NCBI RefSeq assembly: GCF_032118995.1
Contig: NC_092665.1
Span: 11,822,512 to 11,886,511, forward strand
Source: Asterias amurensis
Lineage: Eukaryota > Echinodermata > Asteroidea > Forcipulatida > Asteriidae
Direction: 5' to 3'
Length of the DNA stretch: 64,000 nucleotides
Position 1 is the first letter of the stretch. Every line of letters begins with the position of its first letter. The position numbers and the translations under genes were made by a program. The notes beneath the pieces were generated by a model that ran no database searches, had not been told where the DNA came from, and was given only the letters and a program-made list of their open reading frames with translations. Positions 36,501 through 41,250 of the stretch are shown piece by piece.

Positions 36501-37782
36501 GCCAGAGCCCTTGTGTTGTCTAGACTGGATTATTGTAACTCTCTCCTCAATGGTATTAAGCAAGCTGACATTGACCGTCTACAAAGGCTCCAAAACAATG
36601 CTGCTCGTATCATTTTCTTGCAACCCAAATACACACACGCATCCACTCTTCTCAAACAATTACACTGGTTACCAGTTAAACAACGCATCACCTTCAAAAC
36701 ATCAGTGAACATGCACAAAGCACTCTCTAACGTACTTCCACAATACCTTACAGAGTCGCTAAATTTCAACAAACCTGGCCGGAGTGGGCTCCGCTCCGGC
36801 CAGAATCTTACAATCCCTCGCACACACAAAATGGCAGGGGACCGGTCCTTTTCAGTCGCCGGTCCCCGATGCTGGAACGCCCTACCAAGTCATATTCGGA
36901 ACACCAACACACTCCAGACATTCAAGAGTAAATTAAAAACACATCTATTCTCATAATCGTCTTTTCCGTAGCACTCTTCCAGCGCATTGAATTTTGTAAA
37001 ATGCGCTTTATAAGTCTCATTTATTATTATTATTATTATTATTATTATAACAACGGTTACAACACTTTTTTATAGACCAACTCACCCTGTCCACGTGTCC
37101 CTCTTAGAACAAGCACATCAAACTCAAGTTTTGGTGGCTTAGTCACCAGAGTGGGGGTTCGAATCCCCATTGAGACACTTGTGTTCTCATCACCCAGAAG
37201 TAAATGGCAATATTTCATTTTGAGTGTTTAAATAACTACCACTTTTCATTGGCTGGTTTACTTGTGCCAAAGATTTAATGAAAAGTTATAACTTGCTTGA
37301 ATCTTTATAAATAGCTATTTAGAATTTAAGTTGCCAAATTTCGGGGTCAAATGTCAGCTCTTGTTAAGCACTCCGATCTTTGAGGGGCGCTACAAAAAAG
37401 CCTAAGTATAAATTTAATGTAACAAATTGAAACTAGCATTTTTTAAAAAGGGCTTGTTGATTTGCCGCCAAATACATTTACGCTTGTTTTGCTGTGAAAA
37501 TCTCAGGATTACTAATTTCTTTGAAATTTGTTACTTCATTTTTTTTTTTTTTTTTTTTTTTAAATTAATAGAATGGCCATCATTAATCTGCTAATCAAGC
37601 CGCTAAGCGCGTGCTTCCTCTTCATGGAGCTCCGAAGGAGGGGCGGAATCTATACAAGCTTCCCCGGTAACCCAGGGTCTAGCGGCTATGAAAACATCGA
37701 CCAGCCAATTCCGACCAATCAGCAAGTAGAAGCCGCCCAGCCCCACCAATCAGCAATGGAGAGGCCATACCTCCCACAGTGA
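6495..37782 (+). CDS. AGTRAP: AGTRAP, angiotensin II receptor-associated protein (six coding exons)
   Basis: Joining six exons (6495-6551, 26322-26356, 33940-34054, 34815-34905, 35906-35942, 37572-37782) gives a continuous 181-residue frame ending in TGA. Every junction has GT/AG and compatible phase (0, 2, 0, 1, 2). Similarity to vertebrate AGTRAP (about 159 aa) runs end to end: a hydrophobic N-terminus, FRF-SAGMAI like GRFGVGMAI, KPLSACF like KPLSCCF, and RRRGG like RERGG. About four hydrophobic segments are visible (roughly 16-38, 43-60, 70-90, 110-130), then a soluble Pro/Gln-rich tail. In mammals the protein sits in ER, Golgi and endosomal membranes, binds the AT1 receptor tail and promotes its internalisation. 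Whether an invertebrate partner exists is unknown. Two exons are very small (35 and 37 nt). Confidence 0.92.
7999..8250. repeat. 'GGGCAAGGGCACC' interspersed repeat (family F), copy
   Basis: Carries the family phrases AAGGGCAAGGGCACC, CATTTCAAGGGCACCAAGGC, AATGACCAGGGGGCATGG and TTGCCTCCGTGAAGTGTCAG. Non-autonomous and unclassified. Other copies lie at about 10170, 11755, 15088, 16610, 17925, 18625, 20065, 25400, 27508, 52725, 56945 and 63370. Confidence 0.65.
8676..9049. mobile_element. MITE family C, copy 1
   Basis: Ends are TTAAAGCCATTGGACCCTTT and AAAGGGTCCAATGGCTTTAA, flanked by TTAA. Internal landmarks: GTTCACAGATTTACAAATAA, GGTAATGGTGAAAGACTTCT and ATGAAATGCTTTACTTTTTG. Confidence 0.85.
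10170..10320. repeat. Family F repeat, degenerate copy
   Basis: Contains 'GAAGGGACACAGCAATTAGGGCACC' style phrases (split here as GGGCACCACAGCAA and GGACACCACGGCAATTG) and CTATGAGGAAAATGTAAATTT, as in other family F copies. Confidence 0.45.
10574..10764. mobile_element. MITE family C, internally deleted copy
   Basis: Begins TTAAAGCCATTGGACACTTT and ends AAGTGTATAATGGCTTTAA with only about 190 bp between; the family landmarks GGAATAATATTTCAAGAGAA and GTCTTTCACCGTTACCTTCT are inverted relative to copy 1. Confidence 0.8.
11478..11750. repeat. Minisatellite, unit about 20 bp
   Basis: About 13-14 head-to-tail copies of AGGCTAAGACCGGGGCACT, with variants CACCAAGG for CACTAGG. The unit resembles the 'GGGGCACC' phrase of family F, which continues right after it, so it probably grew out of a family F copy. 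Non-coding. Confidence 0.9.
12241..12632. mobile_element. MITE family B, copy 2
   Basis: TTAAAGACACTGGACACTAT at the left and AATAGTGCCCACTGCCTTCAA at the right, slightly degenerate. Inner hairpin: TTCGAGACCTCAAATTCTAA pairs with the following TCTGAGGTCTCGAA. Confidence 0.8.
13448..13836. mobile_element. Fold-back MITE, family A, copy 2
   Basis: TTAAAGGAACACATTGCCTT to AAGGCAACGTGTTCCTT; the palindrome centre is GGCCATTTATGGGGGTC / GACTCCCATAAATGGCC. Nearly identical to the copy at 24008. Confidence 0.85.
14292..14745. repeat. Tandemly amplified palindromic element (unit about 47 or 62 bp)
   Basis: Starts like a family E element (GTCGATTTCACAAAGAGTTAGGACT) and then repeats AGGAGATATTAAAAAGTGAT, GGCAAGTCCTAACTTAGGAC, TAGTCCT about eight times. 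Each unit holds the palindrome AGGACTAGTCCT. The one-unit relative is at 41119-41250. Confidence 0.88.
15088..15290. repeat. Family F repeat
   Basis: TGGGCAAGGGCACCACGGGC, GGGCACCCTATGAAGAAATT, CAATGATCAGGGGGCATAAA and GTCTCCTACTTAGTAAAGTA follow the family order. Confidence 0.6.
15333..15500. repeat. Palindromic element, family E
   Basis: Ends GTCGATTTCACAAAACTCTT and AACTCTTTGTGAAATCGAC. Between them are repeated palindromic TTAAGACTAATCTT and CTCGTCCTAACTCGAG motifs. Short relatives at 17704-17790, 41119-41250 and 56131-56302. Confidence 0.75.
15811..16012. mobile_element. MITE family D
   Basis: Starts TTAAAGGGTCTGGGTACTTT and closes with AAAGTACCCAAATCC; the inner arms pair AGAATGTCCACAGA with TCTGTGGACATTGT. 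A partial relative is at about 16320-16440 (AAACGTACCCAAATCC). The TTAAAGG start matches the other TTAA families. Confidence 0.6.
16610..16735. repeat. Family F repeat, single-copy form of the 73-bp minisatellite
   Basis: Contains GCCCCTGGTCTTGGCCTTGG, CTATGGAAGTGCCCTTTGCA and AAATGAAAACGCCCTTCCAA, the same order as each 73-bp unit at 30654-31745. Confidence 0.65.
17704..17790. repeat. Family E fragment
   Basis: GGTGGATTTCACAAGAGTTA, AGACTAGTCTTATCTCGAG and TTAGGACGAGTTACACGTCC; the right end is lost. Confidence 0.55.
17925..18050. repeat. Family F related repeat
   Basis: GGTGGTGCCCCATGCTTTTG and CTGTGGTGCCCCTAGCCCTA recur, in like form, at 18625-18690. The two copies bracket the palindrome at 18055-18572. 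Confidence 0.55.
18055..18572. mobile_element. Large palindromic element, about 515 bp
   Basis: The left arm (TTTCTGGGGCGGAAAAATTT, CACAGCTTCATAACTTAAAT, CTTACCTGCAA, AATTTCAACAGATTCACATT, CCATGGC) returns inverted at the right (GCCATGGAATGTGAATCTGT, TTGCAGGTAAGATTTGAGTT, ATGAAGCTGTGAAAATTTTC, CGCCCCAGAAA). Arms run to roughly 150 bp with a GC-mixed middle. A TTGCAG/GTAAG phrase in the right arm looks like a paired acceptor and donor but has no coding support. Confidence 0.8.
18625..18765. repeat. Family F related repeat
   Basis: GGGCTATGGTGCCCCATGCT, TTTGCTGTGGTACCCCATGC and AATGCCCCTTACCAGAGGAA. Confidence 0.5.
18769..19131. mobile_element. MITE family B, copy 3
   Basis: TTAAAGACAGTGGACACTAT to AATAGTGTCCACTGCCTTTAA, TTAA on both sides. 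Central hairpin AGACCTCAAATTCTAAACTT / GAGGTCT. Confidence 0.85.
20065..20240. repeat. Family F repeat, inverted orientation
   Basis: TGATACTACACGGAGGCAAT, TGCCGTGGTGCCCTTGAAAT, GCCCTTTACCAAGGAAAAGA and TGGTGCCCTTGCCCTTTCAA are reverse complements of the phrases at 7999-8250. Source of the weak 125-codon ORF here. Confidence 0.6.
20379..20487. promoter_or_regulatory. Pair of TCTCGCGAGA palindromes
   Basis: TCTCGCGAGA occurs exactly at 20379-20388 and 20478-20487, 99 bp apart, in a locally GC-rich patch with other inverted phrases (TTTGGAGTAGAAGTC; GCAGTTTGCGCGAG). This motif is known from vertebrate promoters (Kaiso/BTG-box type, methylation-sensitive). Here it sits in AGTRAP intron 1. Its role is inference; it could simply be the arms of an old fold-back element. 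Confidence 0.4.
20719..21122. mobile_element. Fold-back MITE, family A, copy 3
   Basis: TTAAAGGGACACGTTACCTT to AAGGCACTGTGTCCCTTTAA; centre GGCCATTTTGTGGAGTC / TTTACTCCACAAAGTGG. This 'Tgtggagtc' subtype, with GGGACA ends, is shared with the copies at 24737 and 36070. Confidence 0.85.
22491..22862. repeat. Minisatellite, unit 30-34 bp
   Basis: About 11 units of TGTGACTGTTGGTACCTCAT plus TATGTATGCGTACA. Short (no GTT) and long variants and GTGCA/GTACA endings alternate in a repeated order, suggesting block duplication. Not CRISPR: there are no unique spacers. Confidence 0.9.
22988..23055 (+). repeat. tRNA-derived SINE fragment
   Basis: TCTAGTGGTAAGACATGTGC, ATGGCAAAGGTTATGGGTTC, AAATCTCACC: the same head as at 38950 and 39171 (box A TAGTGGTAAGAC, box B GGTTCAAATCTC). 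It is too diverged to fold as a functional tRNA. Confidence 0.6.
23539..23894. mobile_element. MITE family B, copy 4 (degenerate)
   Basis: TTAAAGGCATTGGACAATAT at the left and TTACCGAAGGTGCCTTTAAA at the right; GAGAAACGGCTCCCTCTG internal landmark present. Confidence 0.75.
24008..24395. mobile_element. Fold-back MITE, family A, copy 4
   Basis: TTAAAGGAACACGTTGCCTT to AAGGCAATGTGTTCCTTTAA. A short direct duplication ACGTCGGCCATTTA sits near the centre, just left of the turn. Confidence 0.87.
24737..25123. mobile_element. Fold-back MITE, family A, copy 5
   Basis: GAAGGGACACATTGCCTTGG to CCAAGGCAGCATGTCCCTTTAA; centre GTGGAGTCAAAAACTTGACTCCAC. The left TTAA is degraded to CTGA; the right TTAA is kept. 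It lies 340 bp from copy 4. Confidence 0.83.
25400..25565. repeat. Family F repeat
   Basis: GCTTCATTTTTGAAAGGGCA, TTTTCCTTGGTAAAGGGCAC, GGCATTTCAAGGGCACCAAG and GGGGGCACAGAGACAATCGC in family order. Confidence 0.65.
25596..25668 (+). repeat. Truncated tRNA-Lys-like SINE
   Basis: Carries TTAATCCGGAGGTCGTTGGT then TCAAATCCCACTCTAGTC and TTCTTTGTTCAACCCCAAAA, the same 3' part as the fuller copy at 25872-25970. Confidence 0.65.
25872..25970 (+). repeat. tRNA-derived SINE (tRNA-Lys-like head)
   Basis: AGGGCTAGATAGCTCAGTTG, GTAGAGCGCCGGCACTTTAA, TCCGGAGGTCGTTGGTTTGA and ATCCCACTCTAGTC give box A (TAGCTCAGTTGG), an anticodon-arm hairpin and box B (GGTTTGAATCC). The acceptor stem does not close and the SINE body follows, so it is not called as a tRNA gene. 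Confidence 0.7.
26322..26356 (+). CDS. AGTRAP: AGTRAP exon 2 (35-nt microexon)
   Basis: Pyrimidine tract CTTTTTCTCTACCTCTTCAG, then GTCATTGTGG...GTATG, then GTGAGT. It encodes VIVATHFLLTV and two bases of Trp31, the core of the first membrane helix, and aligns with VILLGHWLLTTW of the human protein. Confidence 0.88.
26434..26500 (+). repeat. Diverged tRNA-like SINE fragment
   Basis: TCTAGATTGCTTAATTGGTA, CATTTTAATCCAGAGGTCTT and AGGTTCAAGC follow the layout of the SINE at 25872 with many changes. Confidence 0.5.
26581..26932. mobile_element. MITE family B, copy 5
   Basis: TTAAAGGCAGTGGACACTAT to AATAGTGTCCACTGCTTTTAA with TTAA at both ends; hairpin TTCGAGACCTCAAATTC / GAGGTCTCGAA. It lies 225 bp after exon 2 of AGTRAP. 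Confidence 0.85.
27508..27835. repeat. Tandem duplication (2 x about 160 bp) of family F
   Basis: TGCTTCGTTTTTGAAAGGGC to AAGGGACCATTGAGTCCAAC occurs twice back to back (about 27508-27665 and 27673-27835) with very few differences. One difference is an ATAA insertion in the first copy. Confidence 0.85.
28157..28516. mobile_element. MITE family B, copy 6
   Basis: TTAAAGGCACTGGACACCTT to CAGTAGTGTCCAGTGCCTTTAA. Its right TTAA is shared with the next element (family G). Confidence 0.83.
28514..28890. mobile_element. MITE family G, intact copy
   Basis: TTAAAGGAACATTACAGAAT at the left and AATTCTGTAATATTCCTTTAA at the right. The weak 138-codon minus-strand ORF is inside this non-coding element. 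Confidence 0.8.
28887..29175. mobile_element. MITE family B, copy 7 (3' end lost)
   Basis: TTAAAGGGCACTGGACTCCA starts at the shared TTAA; the family phrases TTCAGCTGAAGTC and AACTGGTCTTTGACAATTAC follow, then the terminal repeat is missing. Confidence 0.7.
29538..29918. mobile_element. MITE family H, near-complete copy
   Basis: TTTAAAGACGCTATGTCAGA at the left and AAAAATCTGACATCTAGCAT plus CTTTAA at the right. The interior matches 4492-4672. Confidence 0.8.
30654..31745. repeat. 73-bp minisatellite, 15 units, with higher-order structure
   Basis: Each unit reads CCCTGGTCTTGGCTATGGAA, GTGCCCTTTGCAAAATACAA, ATGGCCTTGCCCTCTTTAAT, GTAAAATTACATG. Unit starts fall near 30654, 30728, 30802, 30874, 30947, 31020, 31093, 31167, 31240, 31314, 31387, 31460, 31533, 31608 and 31682. 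Variant positions show blocks: units 5-9 and 10-14 have the same order of TAAATAT/TAAATGT/TTTAATGT spacers, and both blocks end with a CCTCCTTTGC unit. Units 1-4 alternate TTTAATGT and TTTAATTGT. Since 73 is one more than a multiple of 3, each unit shifts frame; the ORFs here are periodic artefacts. It derives from family F (compare 16610-16735). Confidence 0.95.
32160..32700. repeat. Degenerate tandem repeat, period roughly 110-120 bp
   Basis: Repeated phrases TTGGCTTTTGGAAGAGTACA, CATTCATTCCAATC, GAAGACTTATCTTTTGTCAT and AAAAGTACATTCATTCCAAT, four to five copies with drift. Confidence 0.7.
32777..32865 (-). repeat. tRNA-derived SINE, minus orientation
   Basis: Reverse complement reads GGGCTAGAAAGCTCGGTTGG, TAGGGTGCTGGTATGTTAAT and GTGGAGGTTATTGGTCC; same layout as the element at 25872, diverged. 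Confidence 0.6.
33940..34054 (+). CDS. AGTRAP: AGTRAP exon 3 (residues 31-69)
   Basis: Acceptor TTGTCTCCGTGCAG. The exon completes Trp31 and encodes the end of helix 1, a polar loop (NFLPSGY) and helix 2 (NTIITLTGLWSIA), ending QDNKDSVQM before a weaker donor GTAAAA. It corresponds to the human segment ending WAVAQRDSIDAISM. Confidence 0.9.
34206..34570. repeat. Degenerate SINE-like repeat in AGTRAP intron 3
   Basis: TATACAGCGCGCATATCCGT, CACTGAGTGTCGCTCAAAGC, GGGACCAACAGCTTTATGCC, CCCATCCTAAGGATGAAGCA and GGACACACATATGTC, a phrase order I recall from interspersed repeats of marine invertebrates; class not assigned. Confidence 0.5.
34589..34735. mobile_element. Short TIR element, 'GCCCGGTTCATACTTCC' type, copy 1
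   Basis: Ends AAGCCCCATTCATACTTCTT and AGGAAGTATGAACCGGGCT are inverted repeats of about 30 bp including GCGAATGC. About 147 bp, with GATGCGATTTTC duplicated inside. Second copy at 43401-43520. It ends 80 bp before AGTRAP exon 4. Confidence 0.8.
34815..34905 (+). CDS. AGTRAP: AGTRAP exon 4 (residues 70-100)
   Basis: Acceptor CCCTTTCTTGTAG, donor GTGAGT. It encodes helix 3, FFIFHLISILTDIIFLGVMF, whose L-TDI core matches IFLDI of the vertebrate protein, then a short loop with one Cys (KYCQD). Confidence 0.9.
35000..35095 (+). mobile_element. Non-LTR/SINE 3' tail fragment
   Basis: TTTAGCGCTTTGAGGTCATT, GGCGCTATAGGCCTATAAAT, then (ATT)n. The 'AGCGCTTTGAG ... GCGCTATA' tail resembles the 3' end of the SINE at 44939 and LINE tails. 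Confidence 0.5.
35906..35942 (+). CDS. AGTRAP: AGTRAP exon 5 (37-nt microexon)
   Basis: Acceptor TTTTCTTCTGGTGCAG, donor GTAAAT. It encodes GNQRCSDFRFSAG, matching the TDTGRFGVG region that precedes helix 4 in vertebrate AGTRAP. Confidence 0.85.
36070..37105. mobile_element. Fold-back MITE, family A, copy 6, split by a LINE
   Basis: The left part (36070-36367) begins TAAAAGGACACGTTGCCTTG and passes the centre TTTTGTGGAGTCAAAATTTT. It resumes at about 37049 with AACAACGGTTACAACACTTT and ends ACCCTGTCCACGTGTCCCTC. An uninterrupted family A copy reads directly from CATATGCATTTTAT into the ACGGTTACAAACGC arm, so about 680 bp of LINE was inserted here. Lies in AGTRAP intron 5. Confidence 0.85.
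36368..37048 (+). mobile_element. 5'-truncated CR1/L2-like non-LTR retrotransposon
   Basis: One open frame to TAA at 36954 encodes the end of a reverse transcriptase: LGVFFDSSMTM, SRLDYCNSLLNGI, RLQRLQNNAARII, LHWLPVKQRITFK, GDRSFSVAGPRCWNALP, and FKSKLKTHLFS at the C-terminus. This motif order is the thumb/connection tail of CR1/L2/Rex-type LINEs. The endonuclease and catalytic YxDD region are missing. A short 3' UTR (AGCGCATTGAATTTTGTAAA, ATGCGCTTTATAAG) ends in (ATT)n. It is a dead copy: the frame seen further upstream is borrowed from the host MITE. The reading frame is intact over about 195 codons, suggesting a fairly recent insertion. Confidence 0.88.
37128..37205 (+). repeat. tRNA-like SINE fragment
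   Basis: TTTGGTGGCTTAGTCACCAG, AGTGGGGGTTCGAATCCCCA (box B GGTTCGAATCC), CATCACCCAGAAGTAAATGG; the last phrase parallels CACCCAGGGGTAAATGG in the SINE at 44939. Confidence 0.6.
37572..37782 (+). CDS. AGTRAP: AGTRAP exon 6 (C-terminus)
   Basis: Preceded by an uninterrupted T tract of about 22 nt (ending near 37561) and AATTAATAG. It encodes helix 4 (MAIINLLIKPLSACFLFMEL), the conserved RRRGG, and a tail of about 45 residues rich in Pro, Gln and Gly, ending PYLPQ then TGA at 37780-37782. Confidence 0.9.
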
Positions 37783-38465
37783 GGAACGCTGCACCACGCC
37801 CAAGCAATAGAGATAACAAAATTAACATAAACAAAGAAAATTAAAGGCAGTACTCATGAATATGTATAAGTTTTGATGATGATGATGAATATTCATCATC
37901 AGATGATGAATATTTATGAGCTGCATTAGAGGTCAGGTATTGGTTGGTTTTTGGCAGTACTCATGAATATGTATGTATTTTGATGATGGTGATGGATATT
38001 CATCATCAGATGATGAATATTTATGAACTGATTTAGAGGTCAGGTATTGGTTGGTTTTTGGCAGTACTCATGAATATGTGTATTTTGATGATGGCGATGA
38101 ATATTCATCATCAGGTAATGAATATTCATTATCGGATGATGAATATTAACGAACTGTTTTAGAGGTCACGCATTGGTTGGTTGGTTGTTGGCAGTACTCA
38201 TGTGTTTGTGATGGTGATGATGATGAATGTTCATCATCAGATGATGAATATTAATGAACTGATTTAGAGGTCAGGCATTGGTTGGTTGGTTGCTGGGGGC
38301 CAGATGGTTATACTATGTAGGATTTGTTTCGGGGTACAGTGTTATATTCCGGGACGGTGTTTTTTTAGGAAGAAAAGATTCGTAATAGAAACAGTGTTTT
38401 AGCTTGAGAATTAGTTTCTATGTAAACATTCCACAAAATTGTATTCTCAAGCAATAAGAAATAAA
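37783..38465 (+). other. AGTRAP 3' UTR region with candidate poly(A) signals
   Basis: After the stop, the first variant signal ATTAAA is at 37840-37845 and the first canonical AATAAA at 38460-38465. If the distal one is used, the 37847-38290 tandem repeat lies in the mRNA. Both assignments are inference from sequence only. Confidence 0.4.
37847..38290. repeat. Tandem repeat with nested palindromes, unit about 107-128 bp
   Basis: Four units starting GGCAGTACTCATGAATATG (at about 37847, 37954, 38061) and GGCAGTACTCATGTG (at about 38188). Each contains GATGATGAATATTCATCATC, a self-complementary 20-mer, then AGAGGTCAGGTATTGGTTGG. The single-stranded form would fold into serial hairpins. Confidence 0.88.
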
Positions 38466-38949
38466 CTAGCAAAGATCTGTTATAGTTTACACATTGTGAT
38501 GTGATGGTAGAACGTGCTGTTCTTATACCCAATGGAGAATAGAGACATTGTTTGTAGATAATGAGATACCATTGGGTTAAAGGAGGGTTGGGCGGAGCTT
38601 AGGGAAGGGAGAGTAGCGTCAACTTAGTGGCTGCAAAAACACCCCCTCCCTCCCTCAACCATAGCAACATTAATCTAACACTTGCTGAATTATTGGCTAT
38701 CCAGTCCTCCTGGAAAATTACTGTTAGCCCCCATGGGAAATTACTGTCTTGATTTGTAATGAATGCTGCCAGTGAAGAAATATTTAAAGTTACCCTTGTT
38801 ATTGAAAAAGTTCTATCTCTCTTTTTCAGGAATATGCATCCTGCTTGCTTTATGCTCGACACAAAAGATCTTTTATCCCCGATGCAGTGGTAAAACAATC
38901 AAGGTATTCTTTGCGAAAATATATGGATTTAAACTGCCTCAAGCTACAG

Positions 38950-39055
38950 GGCGAGCTCAGTGGTCTAGTGGTAAGACATCTGCCCTACAATGGCAAAGGT
39001 TGTGGGTTCGAATCCCACCAGACTTTGGGAAAGCATGGAATATACAGTACTTTAC
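38950..39055 (+). repeat. tRNA-derived SINE, copy a
   Basis: GGGCGAGCTCAGTGGTCTAG, TGGTAAGACATCTGCCCTAC, AATGGCAAAGGTTGTGGGTT, CGAATCCCACCAGACTTTGG. Box A and box B spacing is tRNA-like, but the stems are imperfect and a SINE body follows. Confidence 0.68.
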
Positions 39056-39170
39056 AAAATATGTATAATAAACAAAGAATATTCTTTATCCCGATGCAAA
39101 ATTAATCTCAGTTGGATTCGTTGCTATTCCTGCCAGTAAAACAAAGAATTCGAACTGCTTCAAGCTACCG

Positions 39171-39250
39171 GGCTAGCACAGTGGTCTAGTGGTAAGACAA
39201 TTGCCCTAGATAGGCAAAGGTTGTGGGTTTGAATCCCATCTGAGTAAAAT
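39171..39250 (+). repeat. tRNA-derived SINE, copy b
   Basis: GGGCTAGCACAGTGGTCTAG, TGGTAAGACAATTGCCCTAG and TTGTGGGTTTGAATCCCATC; same family as copy a, 220 bp away in direct orientation. Confidence 0.68.
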
Positions 39251-39368
39251 GCGTGTGGATTTATTTTCTCCGTAGGAACTGTGGGGAAAAGTTCTGAGTA
39301 TACAGTTCTTGACAAACACGGGTTAGTGGGTAAAGTAGGAAGTATGTGTATTTTTTTCTACACGACTC

Positions 39369-39392
39369 GGGGGGGGGGGGGGGGGGGGGGGG
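39369..39392 (+). repeat. G homopolymer, 24 nt
   Basis: Uninterrupted run of 24 G, immediately before the truncated family A element. True length is uncertain, as such runs are error-prone in sequencing; it could form G-quadruplexes. Confidence 0.8.
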
Positions 39393-39411
39393 TTGCGTAC
39401 TGAGTATACAG

Positions 39412-39771
39412 TGCGAGTTGGTCTATGAAAAGCATTTGAAGCATTAGTTAGTAAAATGCAATGGTTAGAAAGATGTTTTCAAAGTATAGTGTAACGTTCC
39501 ACACAAATATGCCTCGAAATTGCATGGTTTTCCTTATACGTCATGAACTACCACGGCACACCATTTCGAAATTGGAAAATTGGAAATTGGCTGACTGTGG
39601 TAGTTCGCAAAGTCAAAGGAAAACCATGCAATTTCGAGGCATATTTGTGTGGATCACATATTAATATTCTACTTGGAAGACATCTTTCTCAAAATATCGA
39701 TTTCATAACAAGCGGTTTCAAGCGCTTTTCATAGACCAACTGGCTCGATCCAAGGCAACATGTCCCTTTAA
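39412..39771. mobile_element. Fold-back MITE, family A, copy 7 (5' end truncated)
   Basis: Begins within the arm (GCGAGTTGGTCTATGAAAAG) and ends AAGGCAACATGTCCCTTTAA. The centre is replaced by a short AATTGGAAAATTGGAAATTGG stretch (broken here as AATTGGAAAATTGG). Confidence 0.8.
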
Positions 39772-39945
39772 CACACTTCAGTGTAAGGGTAAAACCCAAA
39801 TATAACCAATGGATCGGTGCGATTGGTTTACCGTATTAGTTGAGAGTCTCGAACTATTGAATGTGTATAACCATATTATTAATATTAGCTCTTGCATTAT
39901 GACATTATATTCAGAATCTTACAGGAAAGAGTAGAAATGACCCTT

Positions 39946-40480
39946 AAGGCCCGGTCGCACAGGCCTCGAATAACGAGAACGAAAACATGATTGTTGAAGG
40001 AACACGTTGCCTTGGATCGGTCGAGTTGGTCTTTGAAAAGCGTTTAGAAAGATATTTTAAATGTAGAACATAATGATCCACACAAGTATCACTCGAAATT
40101 GCGTGGTGTTCGTTGCTTTTACCTCGTCGACAAACACGGTCGGCCATTTATGGGAGTCGAATTTTTTACTCCAATAAATGGCCGTTAGTTTGCAAAGTAA
40201 AGGGAAAACCACGTAATTTCGAGGCAAATGTGCGGATCATTGTATTCTACTTTTAAACCATCTTTCTAACCATTGCATTTTATAACAATGGGTTATAAAT
40301 GCTTTTCAAAGACCAACTCGACCGATCCAAGGCAATGTGTTCCTTAAACAATTCACACCCTCGATTGGTTGAATGAGGGTGGGCGTATTCTGCGTGGAGC
40401 AATTCAACCAATAGAATGCGCTCTCTTTGCGTCGTGATTGTATCGTTTTCGGTTATCGCTGCAGTGTGACTCTGCCTTTA
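39946..40480. mobile_element. TIR element interrupted by a family A MITE
   Basis: The left end AAGGCCCGGTCGCACAGGCC, with AACGAGAACGAAAAC, is mirrored imperfectly at the right by CGTTTTCGGTTATCGCTGCA and GTGTGACTCTGCCTT. The family A copy at 39996-40347 sits between the two halves. Confidence 0.6.
39996..40347. mobile_element. Fold-back MITE, family A, copy 8
   Basis: GAAGGAACACGTTGCCTTGG to CCAAGGCAATGTGTTCCTTAA; centre GGCCATTTATGGGAGTC / TTTACTCCAATAAATGGCC. Shortened in the left arm. Confidence 0.83.
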
Positions 40481-41118
40481 TCATGTGTGAATATAGAAAT
40501 GTGTATATACCTTTGATAACGTCGTTTGTTTTCAATATAGGAGAGTAGAGTGTTATGAGTGAAGATTTCTTCTACGTCAACGTTATCGCAGATTATAAAT
40601 CGCGACCTGAAAATAGAAGCTAGAAAAAAGAAGTTCACATAGGTTGCCCAACTTCAAAAGAGGCGCTAAAGTTTATCGAAACATACGACCTAATATCGCA
40701 AATATTCAGTACGCGCATTTAGTCATGGAATGAGGTGCATGCTGGTCGAGCTAGCGAACAAACTTACACCTCATAAGCACAGAAGGCTGACTTAATGTTC
40801 CTGTTTTTAAAATAACCCTTTTAACAGTTTGTGAAAAGGTCTATTCTATCAGTGATCTTTCAGTGATTGCCTTACCAATCAAGTCTCTTATGAAAAACAT
40901 GGTATTTTCTCTCATCTTTTACGATCATTTTAATACAGTTAAAAAAAAATATATATATCAATATAATGATATAATTACCTTGTTTTTATGACATTACCTC
41001 TGCGACAGAGGGTTCAATTAGACGGCCTTAATGGCGGGTGGGCCATGCTCGAGTGCCTAAAGTTTTTGATGGGTCACTGGGTAAAACTGAGAACAACGGG
41101 TTTCGAGTAAAGTCTACT

Positions 41119-41250
41119 GGGGTAGATTTCACAAAGCACATGGGACTAGTCCTAACTTAGGACTAGTCCTAGGAGATATTAAAAACTTAAGGCTAGTCCT
41201 AACTCAAGTTAAGACTAGTCTTACATGTAACTCTTTGTGAAATCCACCCC
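41119..41250. repeat. Palindromic element, family E, one-unit form
   Basis: GGGGTAGATTTCACAAAGCA ... AACTCTTTGTGAAATCCACCCC, with inner AGGACTAGTCCTAGGAGATA and TTAAAAACTTAAGGCTAGTC. This is the unamplified counterpart of the array at 14292-14745. Confidence 0.8.
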
